From JAXMAR01 sp046350295 (GTDB taxonomy: Bacteria; Planctomycetota; Planctomycetia; Gemmatales; Gemmataceae), in contig JAXMAR010000056.1 in NCBI GenBank assembly GCA_046350295.1, positions 1 to 44,025 on the forward strand: 44,025 nt of DNA, written 5' to 3'. Below the pieces are notes generated by a model. It did not search any database. It saw only the letters and a list, made by a program, of their open reading frames with translations, and was not told the DNA's origin. The translations under genes and the position numbers were made by a program. Positions 25,993 to 36,076 of this stretch are shown piece after piece (position 1 is the first letter of the stretch; each line of letters opens with the position of its first letter).

Positions 25993-26444
25993 TCAGACGC
26001 GCTTGGCGTGCTTGAGCGCCAGTTCGAGCTGGACGATCGCGACGTTCACGTCGCGCAGCGCCGCCTCGCGATGGCCACCGAAGTTGTGGGACGCTTCCTT
26101 GGCGGAAACCGACACGGGCCTCCTTGGGCTCGTGGATGGCGTGGTGCAGGTGCAGGTGGTGCGTGTACTTCTTGTAGTGGTCCGGGTTATGCTTGTGCTT
26201 CTTGACCGGATCGCCGGCGCAGCGAGCGCGACCTCGATCTGCCGGATCGCGTCTTCGATCACCAGCGGCAGCTTTCTCGCGATGGCCGCCGAAATCGTGA
26301 CCGGCCCCTTCAACTCGGCGGCAACACCCATTCCTTGAGCATCGTGCGCATATGGGGATGATGGTGTTTCTTCGCGACTCCGCCTTGGGCGGGCGCGCAA
26401 ATCAAAGAGCGCTGAGAGCAACCGACAATGAGATGGCGAAACAT
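25993..26444 (-). CDS. Small His-rich repeat protein, frameshifted
   Basis: Read across frames this is a protein of about 150 residues: ATG 26444, MFRHLIVGCSQRSLICAPAQ (probable export signal), KKHHHPHMRTMLKE, AAELKGPVTISAA, VIEDAIRQIEVA, then in a third frame KKHKHNPDHYKKYTHHLHLHHAI, and finally ASHNFGGHREAALRDVNVAI ending ALKHAKRV. The two halves look like a duplicated helical module, each a His cluster followed by an xHxFGGHREKAL-type helix. I believe similar His-rich proteins exist in other planctomycetes, but no function is known. The His clusters suggest metal binding. At least two frame changes are needed. Confidence 0.55.
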
Positions 26445-26568
26445 TCTCTTCTCTCTGTTCGAAAGACGTGAGCAACGTTTCCCATTAGACCTCCGCGAGG
26501 CGCCACAAAGTTCCGTGCCGTGTTGATGGCTAAATCCGATAGCAGGGCTCATCAATTCTTAATGCGCT

Positions 26569-28002
26569 CTACTTCTTCGCCGCTCCGGCCAACCCCGGCC
26601 GCTCGCCCACCGCCCGGGTGCCGGCGTCGCGCGCCAGGCGGCTCAACGCCTCCATCTTGTCGCCAGTCCGCGAGCATTTCCATGGCGCACGCTCGTCCGC
26701 TCGTTTGCCGACGGCTCCGGCAGCCGCGTGCAGCAGGGCGATCAAGCGGGCGTTGGCCTCGGGGGAAATCCCCTCGCGCGTCATCATGCTCAGCTCGAAA
26801 GCGCCGAGCTGGTCAGGCCGGCCATCGCGGTCTCGCGCGCTGCCGAACTCCTCGGCCCCCAGGTCGGCGAGCATCTTCTTGAGCGCCCGCGGCATCCGCC
26901 GTCGGACCAAGCTTCGTCCTTCTCCGTCAGGAACAGCAGGCTTTAGCCGGGCTTTCCGCCAGGCGCCCGATGGCGACGTACGCCTTGACGGCGTCCACGT
27001 TGCCCAGGTCGGTCCAGAGGACGTCCAGTTCCTTCGGGCTCAGCTCCGGCGCGACCTTGACGGCCGCGCGCCCGGCGTACAGCCGGATGAGGTTGTCGTC
27101 GCCGCCGAAGCGCGAGGCGCGGCTGCCGTCGGGGGACCGGGCGACGCTCCAGACCATGCCCTTGTGCTTCTCGAAGCGCTCGGCTCCTTGCCGGTCAGCA
27201 CGTCGAACGCGCACCGTGCGCAGTCTTGCCCCGCTGAGGCGATGGCGCGGCCGTCCGGCGCGGCGGGTGGCCGCGGACCCAGCGCCCATTGCCCAGAGGA
27301 CGAGCCGCTCCTTGCCGGTCAGCGTTTCCCAGAGGCGGACTGTGCCGTCGTGCCCGGCGGAAGTCAATGACCGTCCTTGCGCGAACTCGGTCCAGATAAC
27401 CGGTCAACGTACCCCGTCAGCACCGCCAGTTCCCGGCGAGGCGGCATTCCAGAGGCGGATCGTCCCGTCGGTCGCCGGAGACGAAGCCAATAGGCGTCCA
27501 GGGGCGCGCACCTGGCCCTCCCCCATGTGCCGGTGAGCAACGAGCGCTTGCCGGTCTCGACGTTCCAGATGCGCACGCTGCTGTCGTAGGCGATGGAGGC
27601 CCCGAGGCGGGCGCCGTCGGGGGAGAAGGCGACGCAGTGGACGCGCTCGGTGTGCCCGGCGAAGGTCTTTTCCTCCTTTCCGCTCGCGGTGTCGAAGACG
27701 CGGAGAACGCGGTTGAAATGATCCGCGCAAGCGATCCTCTTGCCGTCGCGCGAGAAGACGGCCGCGATGACGAGGGTTTGCGTCGCCTTGAACGAGCGCT
27801 CCAGCTTGCCGCTCTTGGCGTCCCAGAGCAGGAGCTCGTTGTCGGCCCCGCCGGAGAGCAGCCATTTGCCGTCGGGCGAGAAGGCGACGGCGCGGACATG
27901 GCCTTTGTGGCCATCGATTTTCTCGATGTCGTCGGCGCGGACCGGGCCCAAGGAAGCGAGCAGAAGGAAGACGGCGGGCAGGCCGATGCGCGTCGCGTTC
28001 AT
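26569..28002 (-). CDS. Secreted WD40-repeat protein, frameshifted
   Basis: Begins with a signal peptide (MNATRIGLPAVFLLLASLGPVRADD). WD40 blades follow: GHKGHVRAVAFSPDGKWLLSGG, ADNELLLWDAKSGKLERSF, VFSRDGKRIACADH, GHTERVHCVAFSPDGARLG and VRIWNVETGKR, then in another frame GHDGTVRLWETLTGKERL and VWSVARSPDGSRA. The C-terminal half (LSPKELDVLWTDLGNVDAVKAYVAIG and LADLGAEEFG) is the alpha-helical tail typical of planctomycete WD40 proteins. At least three frame changes lie between 26900 and 27520. A related protein begins at 43524. Likely a periplasmic or surface protein-binding scaffold; partners unknown. Confidence 0.75.
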
Positions 28003-28071
28003 GCGGTTTCTCCCTGAATGAGGGGACTCACCAAAGGAGACGAACCGGGGCGTTGGTTCTGCCTTTTTTTT

Positions 28072-29496
28072 TCAGTTGTCGTCATCTTTCGGCGCCGGCA
28101 GGGGCGGGGCGCGGCGTGCGGGGGGATCCCAGAGTTGGATGCCGAGGTCGAGCATGGCGTCCCCCTCGGCGTGGATGGAGGCGCCGGCGTCGTCGATCTT
28201 GTTCTTGTAGACGGAGTAGATGACGAGGCCGTTGTCCGTGCGGCGCAGGCGGAGGGGTTGGCCGTCGTAGGGGTCGAGGGGGATTTCGGGGAGGAGCTTG
28301 GCGTCGACGAGGGCTTGGAGGGAGGGGGGCCAGGATTTGTGGGCGAGGCGGTAGCGTTCGGCGGCGATGGCGGTGTTGGCGCAGAGGAGGGTGGTGTGGT
28401 GGCGGGCATAGGCGTCGGCGAGCTTTGCAATCACTGGGACGAGCCGACGCGCGATTTCACCCGACGTTCGGCGCTTCGTCATCGCGTCGATGGCTTCCGC
28501 CTGCTCGGCCAACGGCAACCGCGCGGCTGCCACAATGTCATTCATGCGTTCGAGCATGTCGATCTGTTCGTCCGCAAAGAAGTTGGGCCGGAGGAGAAAG
28601 ATGGTCCACTCATTAAGACCCCAGCCCTTCAGTTCCCTGTGTTTCAAGTCGGCGATGTCATCGAGGCCGACTTTTCCCTTGCGCATGTTGTCCATCAGCT
28701 TGAAATTCCCTGCCCGCTCGCCGCGGTACGTGACCGCGCTGATGTCGAACCGCAATTCCTCGGCGATCGCGTTCTGCCACGCTTGGAGCAAGTCATCTGG
28801 AACATCTCCTTGGGCCAGGCAACGCTCCATGCCCTCGAGGGAAATCAAATGTGCGGCCACGCGCACAAGCTGCGCGATAATCAACGGCTCGTCTCCGACG
28901 GAATTTCCGGAATGAAAGGTCGCAAGGCAGGAACGAGCCGCCTGGGCGCCGTTCTTTTGTTCCAGACACCAAAGCACATCGTAATCGAGAAGGGAAGCGA
29001 CTTCGCGCAGCTCTTGAAGCTCGCCCACGCGGGTGCGGAGGTAATCGTCCGTGTATTCGAAGTCAAATCGTCCCGTGGGAAACCCCTGTAGCCTTCGAGC
29101 AATCGGAAGGGCCGCCTTGTTATCGGCGATGAATCGCTCAAGGGCCGTCTTCTGCGGCTCATTGAGTTGATGCTGAATCGGCTTCTTGACGAGATGCCTG
29201 ATCAGGTCGGCATCCTTCAAGGACTCCTTCTTCATCGCCTTGCCCGCTTCAAGAATAATGCGAGCGGAGTTCTTCTCGGGCGGTATCGCCTTGCGCTTCG
29301 CCATGATGTCGTCGAATTGCCAGTCGGGATCTTTCGCGTCGGTTTCGGCGATCATGGCGTCCAGATTGCGGTTGGCAATCCAGAGGCGGATGAAGAATTG
29401 AATCGCGAAGACGACGAGAAAGCTGGCGAGGCTGTAGAGGACGACGCGCGGCCAGCGGCGGCGAGGGCGGACCGGTGGGATGGTGGGTGCGGACAT
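28072..29496 (-). CDS. Membrane-anchored hypothetical protein with pilin-like C-terminal segment
   Basis: A 474-residue protein with a Pro/Arg-rich cytoplasmic N-terminus, one membrane helix (about 19-41; VVLYSLASFLVVFAIQFFI) and a large, mainly helical periplasmic part. The C-terminal AAERYRLAHKSWPPSLQAL, then LDPYDGQPLRLRRTDNGLVIYSV, is a block common in planctomycete envelope proteins and reminiscent of the post-helix region of type II secretion pseudopilins. No catalytic motif. Function unknown. The gene is intact, with a 264-nt gap to the upstream gene that contains a REP (29724-29747). Confidence 0.75.
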   Translation of the reverse strand: MSAPTIPPVRPRRRWPRVVLYSLASFLVVFAIQFFIRLWIANRNLDAMIAETDAKDPDWQFDDIMAKRKAIPPEKNSARIILEAGKAMKKESLKDADLIRHLVKKPIQHQLNEPQKTALERFIADNKAALPIARRLQGFPTGRFDFEYTDDYLRTRVGELQELREVASLLDYDVLWCLEQKNGAQAARSCLATFHSGNSVGDEPLIIAQLVRVAAHLISLEGMERCLAQGDVPDDLLQAWQNAIAEELRFDISAVTYRGERAGNFKLMDNMRKGKVGLDDIADLKHRELKGWGLNEWTIFLLRPNFFADEQIDMLERMNDIVAAARLPLAEQAEAIDAMTKRRTSGEIARRLVPVIAKLADAYARHHTTLLCANTAIAAERYRLAHKSWPPSLQALVDAKLLPEIPLDPYDGQPLRLRRTDNGLVIYSVYKNKIDDAGASIHAEGDAMLDLGIQLWDPPARRAPPLPAPKDDDN

Positions 29497-29723
29497 GGTC
29501 TGTTGACGTTGCGGAGCGTTACCTGATCAGTTTAGTCAGGGCATAACTCTTCTTGAGGTACGTCGTGGGCGAGAAGAATTCCTGCTTATTGGTCGAAAAA
29601 TCGACTGCCCAAGCGCCACGTTGGGAAGGGGTTACGGTTGTGGTCAAAAACTGACCAAAATGCTTCTCGGGGTGGTCACACTCCTGAGATGAGAAGAGAA
29701 GAAACGGTTTTGCGCCGCGTCCG

Positions 29724-29747
29724 GTCAGCCTGGAAAGGCCGACCTAC
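29724..29747. repeat. GTAG-footed REP, GTCAGGCTTTCC type, copy 1
   Basis: On the minus strand this reads GTAGGTCGGCCTTTCCAGGC then TGAC: an 8-bp stem (one G-T pair) around TTCC with a GTAG foot. It is about 20 of 24 bases identical to the unit at 39966-39989. It lies 13 nt beyond the stop of the 902-residue secreted protein gene, in a gap that otherwise holds only a short TGGTCA/TGACCA inverted repeat near 29641. Confidence 0.75.
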
Positions 29748-29760
29748 AGCAAGACGCCGC

Positions 29761-32469
29761 TCAGCCGTCCTTCTTCTCCTTCTCTTCCTTCTTCATCGGT
29801 GGGGGCGGCGGGGCGGGGCGGAAGTCGAAGAGGCGGTCGCCGGTGAAGGTGGGGGGGGCGCCGGTGGCGCCGAGGACGAGGGCGAGCTGGCCGCGGAGGG
29901 TCGGGTCCTCGGCGGGGTCGGCCTGCACCTTGCGCATCTCCTTGATCTGCTCCTTGCGGAGGAGGACGCCGTAGGTTTTCACGTGGCGGTTCAGCTCGAA
30001 GGCGGCGGGGATGCGGAGCTTTTCCTTGGCCGGGTTGAGGGTGACGGCGGCGAGGCTTTGCTGGATCTCGGCGCCGGGCATGCGGGCGAGGGCTTCGATG
30101 GCGAGGGTGGCCGTGTCGGGGGGCGTCGCCTTGGAGCGGACCAGGGCAAGCAATTCGTCCTCGAGCGGGCGGACGTTGTAGCCGGGCAGCTCGCCGCGGC
30201 TCATGCTCCAGGCGAGGCCCATGCTGAGGCGGCGGAAGAAGTCGCGCTCGTCGGGGGTGACGCGGGCGACGTAGGCTCCTTCGAGGGCGGCGTCGATCTC
30301 CTTGCGGAACTGCTCGGGCATGCCGACGTGCAGCTCGGGCACGATCCAGACGTTCGTCTGCTTGGCGAGCAGGCGGTTGAGACGGTCCTCGAAGACCTTG
30401 CTCGCGTCCAGGCGGCGCTTGGCGACCTCGAGGTTGAAGGCGTCCTCGAACTCCTTGAGCTGGCGGACCTTCTCCTTGGCGTAGACGGTCTCGAAGGCCT
30501 TGGTCGCCTCGTCCACCTCGGCGAGGTCCTTGGTCTTCAGGGTGAACTCGCGGATCTTCTTGAGCTTCTCTTCGCTGAGCCGCTTCTCGATGGCTTTGCG
30601 TCCCTCCTCGAGGTCCTTGGCTTCGCGCTCCTTCGTGAGCACATCGGGGCGGAGGGTGGGGGCGACGACAATGATGGGGAGCATGCCGGTGTCCACGTCG
30701 GCGCGGATCTGGCCGACGAGGAACGGGAGCTCCGGCGTGGCGACGCCGCCGCCATAGACGACGACGAGGTCGGCGTCGGACGATTCCTTGATGCGGGCAA
30801 AGCCGGTCTTGAAGTCGCGTTCAAGGAAAGGGAGGAAGCCGGCGTCCTTGAGGGCGTTGCGCAGATCGGCGGCGGCGGCGGCGGGGAAGCCGATGGCGAC
30901 GGCGCGGGGCTGACCGGTGGCGGCGAGGTTGCGCTGGAGCAGCTCGACGACGCGTGAGCTGATGACCGGGGGCGGGGCGGGCATGTTGACGATGGCGAGC
31001 AGGGCCGCCCATTGGACGCGGCGATCGGGATAGTCGATGGCGCGGACGATGCCGCGCGGCGGGGCGGCAGGGATGGCCTTGGCGGCGAGCGGATCGCCGC
31101 GGCGGCCCAGGGCTCGGACGGCGCCGAGGATGACGGGGAGGTTGCGCTCGTCCATCGCCTTTTCGAGGGTGCTGGCGAGCAGTTCCGGGTCGACGCGGGC
31201 GAGCAGGTCGTCCATGTCGGGCGGGGCGCCTTTGCTACCGAGCATGCTGCTGATCGCGGGGCGATAGAGCATGTCCATTTGCTGGCTCAGCAGGACGCGC
31301 TGGGCGGGCAGGTAGGTCGGGTCGAGGTCGAGGGCTTCCTTGGCGTAGCGCAGGGCGAGAACCTGTTCCATCTGGCGCGGCGTGAGGAAGAGGGGCTTCT
31401 GCGCCAGCTCGACACTGTTCCAGCGCCAGAGGGGGATGCGGTCCTTGCCGCGGAAGCGCTCCTTCTTCTGGTAGTAGCGCTCGGCCAGGTCGGTGAGGAC
31501 GACGGGGGCGCGGGGCAGGCGGTCCGGGTCGACGCGCAGGTAGTAGGCGAGCATGTCGCGGGCCTTCTGCCGTACCAGCGGGTTGTAAGGCAGGCGCGAT
31601 TTCGTGCCGGCGCCCCCCGCGATGTGCCAGAGGTATGGGACGAGGCGCAGGTCGTCGCTGAAGCCCTTTTCGCGACGGATGTCGCCGCGCTTCTTGAAGA
31701 CGTTCAGGAGGATCAAGCGCAGGTTCGCGTCCTGGGCGTCCTTGTCGCGCAGGTCTTTGTCCTTGGGATCGCCCGGCTCGGGAAAGGGAACCTTGAATAT
31801 CTCCAGGAGGGGGGCGACCATGTCCTCCTCCATGATGACCATGTACTCGGCGACGCGGTCTCCCAGCGCCTTGCCGGCGTGGGCGCGCAATGCCTCCACG
31901 AGATAGGGGACGGCGCGCTCCCGGCTGCGATTCAGCTCGGCCTTGGCGAACTCGCGCTCCTCCGGCGTCTTCCCCGCGAGGTTCTCGATGAAGAAGTTGA
32001 TGCGCTTCGGGTTGGAGAGGTGGGTTTCGAGGGCATTGCGGACGCGGTCGAGCAGGACCTGGACGTTCTTCTCCGCTTCTTTTTGGAAAGGCTCGTGGAC
32101 GGACCAGATGCGGACGGTTTGCAGGCGCGTGAAGGTGCTGAGGCCTTCGCGATCAATGATCTTGAGGAGATCGGGATCGGACTTCTCCGGCGGCAGGGCC
32201 AGCATCAGCTTGAGATGGAGCGCGGCGATGTCGAACTTGCCGGTATCGATCTCGAATTTCATCGCGGCCCAGAACTGGTAGGCCTCCTCCGGCTTCTTGA
32301 AGAAGACTCGGTACTCTTCCTCCGCCCGCGTGATCAACGCGTCGAAGGCCTTCTTCTCGCGGATGGCGTCGGCCTTCTTCTTGTCCTCCTCGTCCTCGGG
32401 GAAGGCGAAGGCGCGCGTGCCGACGAGGAGCAGAGCCGAGACAGCGAGGATCTTTAGTATGCGGGACAC
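29761..32469 (-). CDS. Large secreted HEAT-like protein with a receiver-like domain
   Basis: A 902-residue protein. The GTG at 32469 is chosen because GGAG lies about 9 nt upstream and it opens a signal peptide (SRILKILAVSALLLVGTRAFA). Residues 25-480 are helical, HEAT/TPR-like. Residues about 515-610 (RAVAIGFPAAAAADL, DADLVVVYGGG, LPIIVVAPT) have the alternating pattern of a response-regulator receiver, but the usual phospho-Asp after the third strand is absent (VVVYGG). A charged coiled coil follows (about 610-700; EGRKAIEKRLSEEKLKKI), then more helices and a Pro/Lys tail. A receiver-like fold in an exported protein cannot take part in normal phosphotransfer, so a structural role is more likely. 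Function unknown. Confidence 0.8.
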   Translation of the reverse strand: MSRILKILAVSALLLVGTRAFAFPEDEEDKKKADAIREKKAFDALITRAEEEYRVFFKKPEEAYQFWAAMKFEIDTGKFDIAALHLKLMLALPPEKSDPDLLKIIDREGLSTFTRLQTVRIWSVHEPFQKEAEKNVQVLLDRVRNALETHLSNPKRINFFIENLAGKTPEEREFAKAELNRSRERAVPYLVEALRAHAGKALGDRVAEYMVIMEEDMVAPLLEIFKVPFPEPGDPKDKDLRDKDAQDANLRLILLNVFKKRGDIRREKGFSDDLRLVPYLWHIAGGAGTKSRLPYNPLVRQKARDMLAYYLRVDPDRLPRAPVVLTDLAERYYQKKERFRGKDRIPLWRWNSVELAQKPLFLTPRQMEQVLALRYAKEALDLDPTYLPAQRVLLSQQMDMLYRPAISSMLGSKGAPPDMDDLLARVDPELLASTLEKAMDERNLPVILGAVRALGRRGDPLAAKAIPAAPPRGIVRAIDYPDRRVQWAALLAIVNMPAPPPVISSRVVELLQRNLAATGQPRAVAIGFPAAAAADLRNALKDAGFLPFLERDFKTGFARIKESSDADLVVVYGGGVATPELPFLVGQIRADVDTGMLPIIVVAPTLRPDVLTKEREAKDLEEGRKAIEKRLSEEKLKKIREFTLKTKDLAEVDEATKAFETVYAKEKVRQLKEFEDAFNLEVAKRRLDASKVFEDRLNRLLAKQTNVWIVPELHVGMPEQFRKEIDAALEGAYVARVTPDERDFFRRLSMGLAWSMSRGELPGYNVRPLEDELLALVRSKATPPDTATLAIEALARMPGAEIQQSLAAVTLNPAKEKLRIPAAFELNRHVKTYGVLLRKEQIKEMRKVQADPAEDPTLRGQLALVLGATGAPPTFTGDRLFDFRPAPPPPPMKKEEKEKKDG

Positions 32470-32514
32470 GGATGTTTCTCCACGGACGCGTCTAGGGCCA
32501 AGGAACTCGGTTCT

Positions 32515-32601
32515 AACCACGGATTTCACGGATGACACGGATGTTGGAAACGAGTGTCGTTGGTCTCCTCCCCAATCAGTGCTATCCGTGCGATCGGTGG
32601 T
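32515..32601. repeat. Inverted repeat of the CACGGATTTCACGGATGACACGG type
   Basis: The left arm (32515-32543) contains three CACGGAT motifs spaced 9-10 nt apart: CCACGGATTTCACGGATGAC and so on. The right arm (32577-32601) is its imperfect complement (CTATCCGTGCGATCGGTGGT). The element fills the gap between lysA and the large secreted protein gene. Runs of CACGGAT units are repeated widely in some environmental genomes, so this is probably a dispersed element rather than a regulatory site. Confidence 0.7.
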
Positions 32602-32610
32602 AGAAAAAAA

Positions 32611-33894
32611 CTACACCTCGACTTCCGGTCGAACCAAATCCTCGTACGTTTCGCGGCGGCGGATGAGACGGTAATCGTCGCCGTCGATCAGGACCTCGGC
32701 GGCGCGGGGGCGGCCGTTGTAGTTGGAGGCCATCGCCATGCCGTAGGCGCCGGCGCTGAATGTCGCCAGCAGGTCGCCGCGTTTCATTTCCGGCAGCGAG
32801 CGGTTCTTCGCCAGGAAGTCGCTGGACTCGCAGACCGGACCGACGACATCGCACTTTCGCGTCCCCGGAATCTCCGCCTCGTAGTCCTCCGGCGGACCGG
32901 GAACGCCCGACTCCGGTTGCACCGGCCAGATGCGATGGAACGAATCGTAAAGTGTCGGCCGGATCAGGTCGTTCATGGCCGCGTCTTGGATGACGAAATG
33001 CTTACCGCCCGAGTCCTTCGTGTAGATAACCCGGCTAACGAGGACGCCCGCGTTGCCGACGATGAAGCGGCCCGGTTCGAGCACCAGCCGGCAGCCGGAT
33101 TTCTTGACGCCCGGGACGATGACCTCGGCGAACGCGCTGGCGGGGAGCGCCTCCTGCTTGCGGTAGTGGATGCCGAAGCCGCCGCCCATGTTCCAGACGT
33201 TGATCTGATGCCCTTGCTGTCGCAGCTTCTCGATCAGGACCAGGCCCTTCTCGATGCCCTGGCGATAAGGCTCGGCCGAGAGGATCGGCGAGCCCAGGTG
33301 CATGTGCAGGCCGACGATGCGGACGCTCGGGTGGCCGACCATCTTCTGGGCGAACTCGAGGACGGTGTCGATGTCGAGGCCGAACTTCACCCCTTTGACG
33401 CTAGTGTCGGTCTTGGCGTGCGTCTTGGGTGGGAGGTCGGGATTGACGCGGAGAGCGACGTTGACGGTCCGCCCCATCGCCTTGCCGACGTCGCCGACCG
33501 CGAGCAGCTCGCCTTCGCTTTCTACGTTGAAGAGGAAGACGTTGTTTTCGAGGGCCGTGCGAATTTCCTGATCGGTCTTGCCGACGCCGGCGAAGACGAT
33601 ACGGTCGCCGGGGCAGCCGGCCTTGAGGGCGCGGAAGAGCTCGCCACCGCTGGTGACATCGCAGCCGGCGCCGTTCTCGACCATGAGGCGGGCGAGGTGC
33701 AGGTTGGCGTTGGTCTTGATGCTGTAGCAGATGAGCGGCTTGAGCTCGGCAAAGGCGGTCTGCAGCTCGCGCAGGTGGCGCAGCAGCGTCGCCTTGCTAT
33801 AGACGTAGAGCGGCGTCCCGAACTTCTCGGCGAGGGCGGGAACGGGGACGTTCTCGCAGTGCAGGACGCGGTGGCGGTAGGAAAAGTGGTCCAT
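32611..33894 (-). CDS. lysA: Diaminopimelate decarboxylase
   Basis: A 427-residue PLP enzyme that makes L-lysine from meso-diaminopimelate. Seen: the PLP lysine in CYSIKTNAN, the His of HMHLGSPI, the glycine loop NMGGGFGIHY, EPGRFIVGNAG for substrate carboxylate binding, and the C-terminal CESSDFLAKNR (active-site Cys) plus GAYGMAMASNYN. The ATG at 33894 is the family start; an upstream in-frame extension only overlaps the toxin gene in another frame. The toxin stop (TAG, 33896-33898) lies one base before this ATG, so lysA translation is probably coupled to the toxin gene, with AAAGG inside the toxin's last codons as the likely ribosome site. Confidence 0.95.
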   Translation of the reverse strand: MDHFSYRHRVLHCENVPVPALAEKFGTPLYVYSKATLLRHLRELQTAFAELKPLICYSIKTNANLHLARLMVENGAGCDVTSGGELFRALKAGCPGDRIVFAGVGKTDQEIRTALENNVFLFNVESEGELLAVGDVGKAMGRTVNVALRVNPDLPPKTHAKTDTSVKGVKFGLDIDTVLEFAQKMVGHPSVRIVGLHMHLGSPILSAEPYRQGIEKGLVLIEKLRQQGHQINVWNMGGGFGIHYRKQEALPASAFAEVIVPGVKKSGCRLVLEPGRFIVGNAGVLVSRVIYTKDSGGKHFVIQDAAMNDLIRPTLYDSFHRIWPVQPESGVPGPPEDYEAEIPGTRKCDVVGPVCESSDFLAKNRSLPEMKRGDLLATFSAGAYGMAMASNYNGRPRAAEVLIDGDDYRLIRRRETYEDLVRPEVEV

Positions 33895-33895
33895 C

Positions 33896-34162
33896 CTAGG
33901 CCTTTCGTTTCTTGATAAACCAAAGATGAATGACTTCGACTGTCCTGGTCCCTGGAACGATTCGGTAGGAAGCGCCAAGCGGAAGCGAGACAATGATGCG
34001 GATGTCTGCGTCGCGAGACTCGCCTTCTCCGATTGGATCCTGCTCCAGAGAGTGATCGATCTGGTTTGCCGCCTTGGTGACAACGGCTCGATCCGCCGCG
34101 CCAGTCCAGATGCGGGCAAGATCATTCAGAGCCGGCGGCAACCACAGAACCTGCCAGTTCAT
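33896..34162 (-). CDS. RelE/ParE-type toxin
   Basis: An 88-residue basic protein of RelE/ParE-fold shape: an N-terminal strand-helix (MNWQVLWLPPALNDLARIW), a second helix (TKAANQIDHSLEQDP), then strands (IRIIVSLPLGASYRIVPG, RTVEVIHLWFIKK). YRI near the third strand and a final Lys/Arg-rich tail are usual for the family. RelE members cut mRNA on the ribosome and ParE members poison gyrase; which applies here cannot be told. Its ATG overlaps the antitoxin TGA by 4 nt, the normal order and coupling of a type II pair. It lies directly before lysA. Confidence 0.8.
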   Translation of the reverse strand: MNWQVLWLPPALNDLARIWTGAADRAVVTKAANQIDHSLEQDPIGEGESRDADIRIIVSLPLGASYRIVPGTRTVEVIHLWFIKKRKA

Positions 34163-34392
34163 TGGCGCCTTTCAAGCTCGGCAAGGAAATCTTTGAGAGG
34201 CCGTCCTTTCCCCGATTCCTCGCGGACGCGCCGCTCCAATTCTTCCTCGCTTATCTGCGGTTGGAGGTCCGCCTCGTCGATCTCGGGGATGAACCGGCCC
34301 ACAACGTTGCCCTCGGAGTCGAGGATCGTCACGGGCCTGCAAGATCGCAGCAGGCGATCCAGGGTCTGGTCATCCAGAACGACCTGAGACAT
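34159..34392 (-). CDS. Antitoxin of the RelE/ParE-type pair
   Basis: A 77-residue acidic protein. The N-terminal part (MSQVVLDDQTLDRLLRSC, then VTILDSEGNVVGRFIPE) is a short beta module like that of small planctomycete and cyanobacterial antitoxins. The C-terminal half is charged and helical (ISEEELERRVREESGKG, then PLKDFLAELERRQ) and would wrap the toxin. Overlap of 4 nt with the toxin gene and a 41-nt gap from argH support co-transcription. No standard DNA-binding domain is obvious, so autoregulation is uncertain. Confidence 0.7.
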   Translation of the reverse strand: MSQVVLDDQTLDRLLRSCRPVTILDSEGNVVGRFIPEIDEADLQPQISEEELERRVREESGKGRPLKDFLAELERRQ

Positions 34393-34433
34393 GGTTGGCT
34401 CCTTTCGAATGCACGTGAACCCGATCCTTCAAT

Positions 34434-35816
<1,383 letters not shown>

Positions 35817-35868
35817 GGCAAAAGACCCTCACACGGGAGATAAAGACACGCTCGATCAGGGGGAGGTT

Positions 35869-36052
35869 CCCGGGTGGCATGCTTTTGCGGGTCGCTCGCC
35901 GTTGCTGCACCCTGCCGGGAACACCGCAAAAGCATGCTCTGCCTCGTCCTCAGGCAGCAAGAAGTCGCCGGCACGACGTCGAGCATGCATTTGCGGTGTG
36001 AGCCGAAGGTTCAACGAGCCTTGCCGGGACCCGCCAAAGCATCCCACCCGGG
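35869..36052. repeat. Nested four-arm palindromic element with a GCATGCTTTTGCGG motif
   Basis: Four copies of one motif occur: A 35869-35893, B 35922-35939 (inverted), C 35981-36000, D 36028-36052 (inverted). A and D are inverted repeats with 23 of 25 bases equal (outer CCCGGGTGG ends). B and C are inverted repeats with 17 of 18 equal (CACCGCAAAAGCATGCTC against its complement). A and B also pair perfectly over 14 bases (GCATGCTTTTGCGG). The pairs are nested, so one long folded structure fills the 260-nt gap between argH and galT. Confidence 0.8.
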
Positions 36053-36076
36053 CCACTCGCTTCCACAGAATCGGCA

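Noticed and set aside
29641..29656. TGGTCA-AAAAC-TGACCA as a terminator or operator
   Set aside because: Only six pairs and no following T-run or known regulator site; too weak to claim.
30957..32457. Long plus-strand frames opposite the large secreted protein
   Set aside because: They mirror the codon pattern of the minus-strand gene, which has a signal peptide, ribosome site and domain structure.
33896..34125. N-terminal extension of lysA into the toxin gene
   Set aside because: The extension has no LysA similarity and overlaps the toxin in another frame; the family start MDHFSYRHR lies at 33894.
35817..36076. CRISPR-like array before galT
   Set aside because: The repeated units are in both orientations with unequal spacing and no spacers of uniform size; this is a nested palindrome, not an array.
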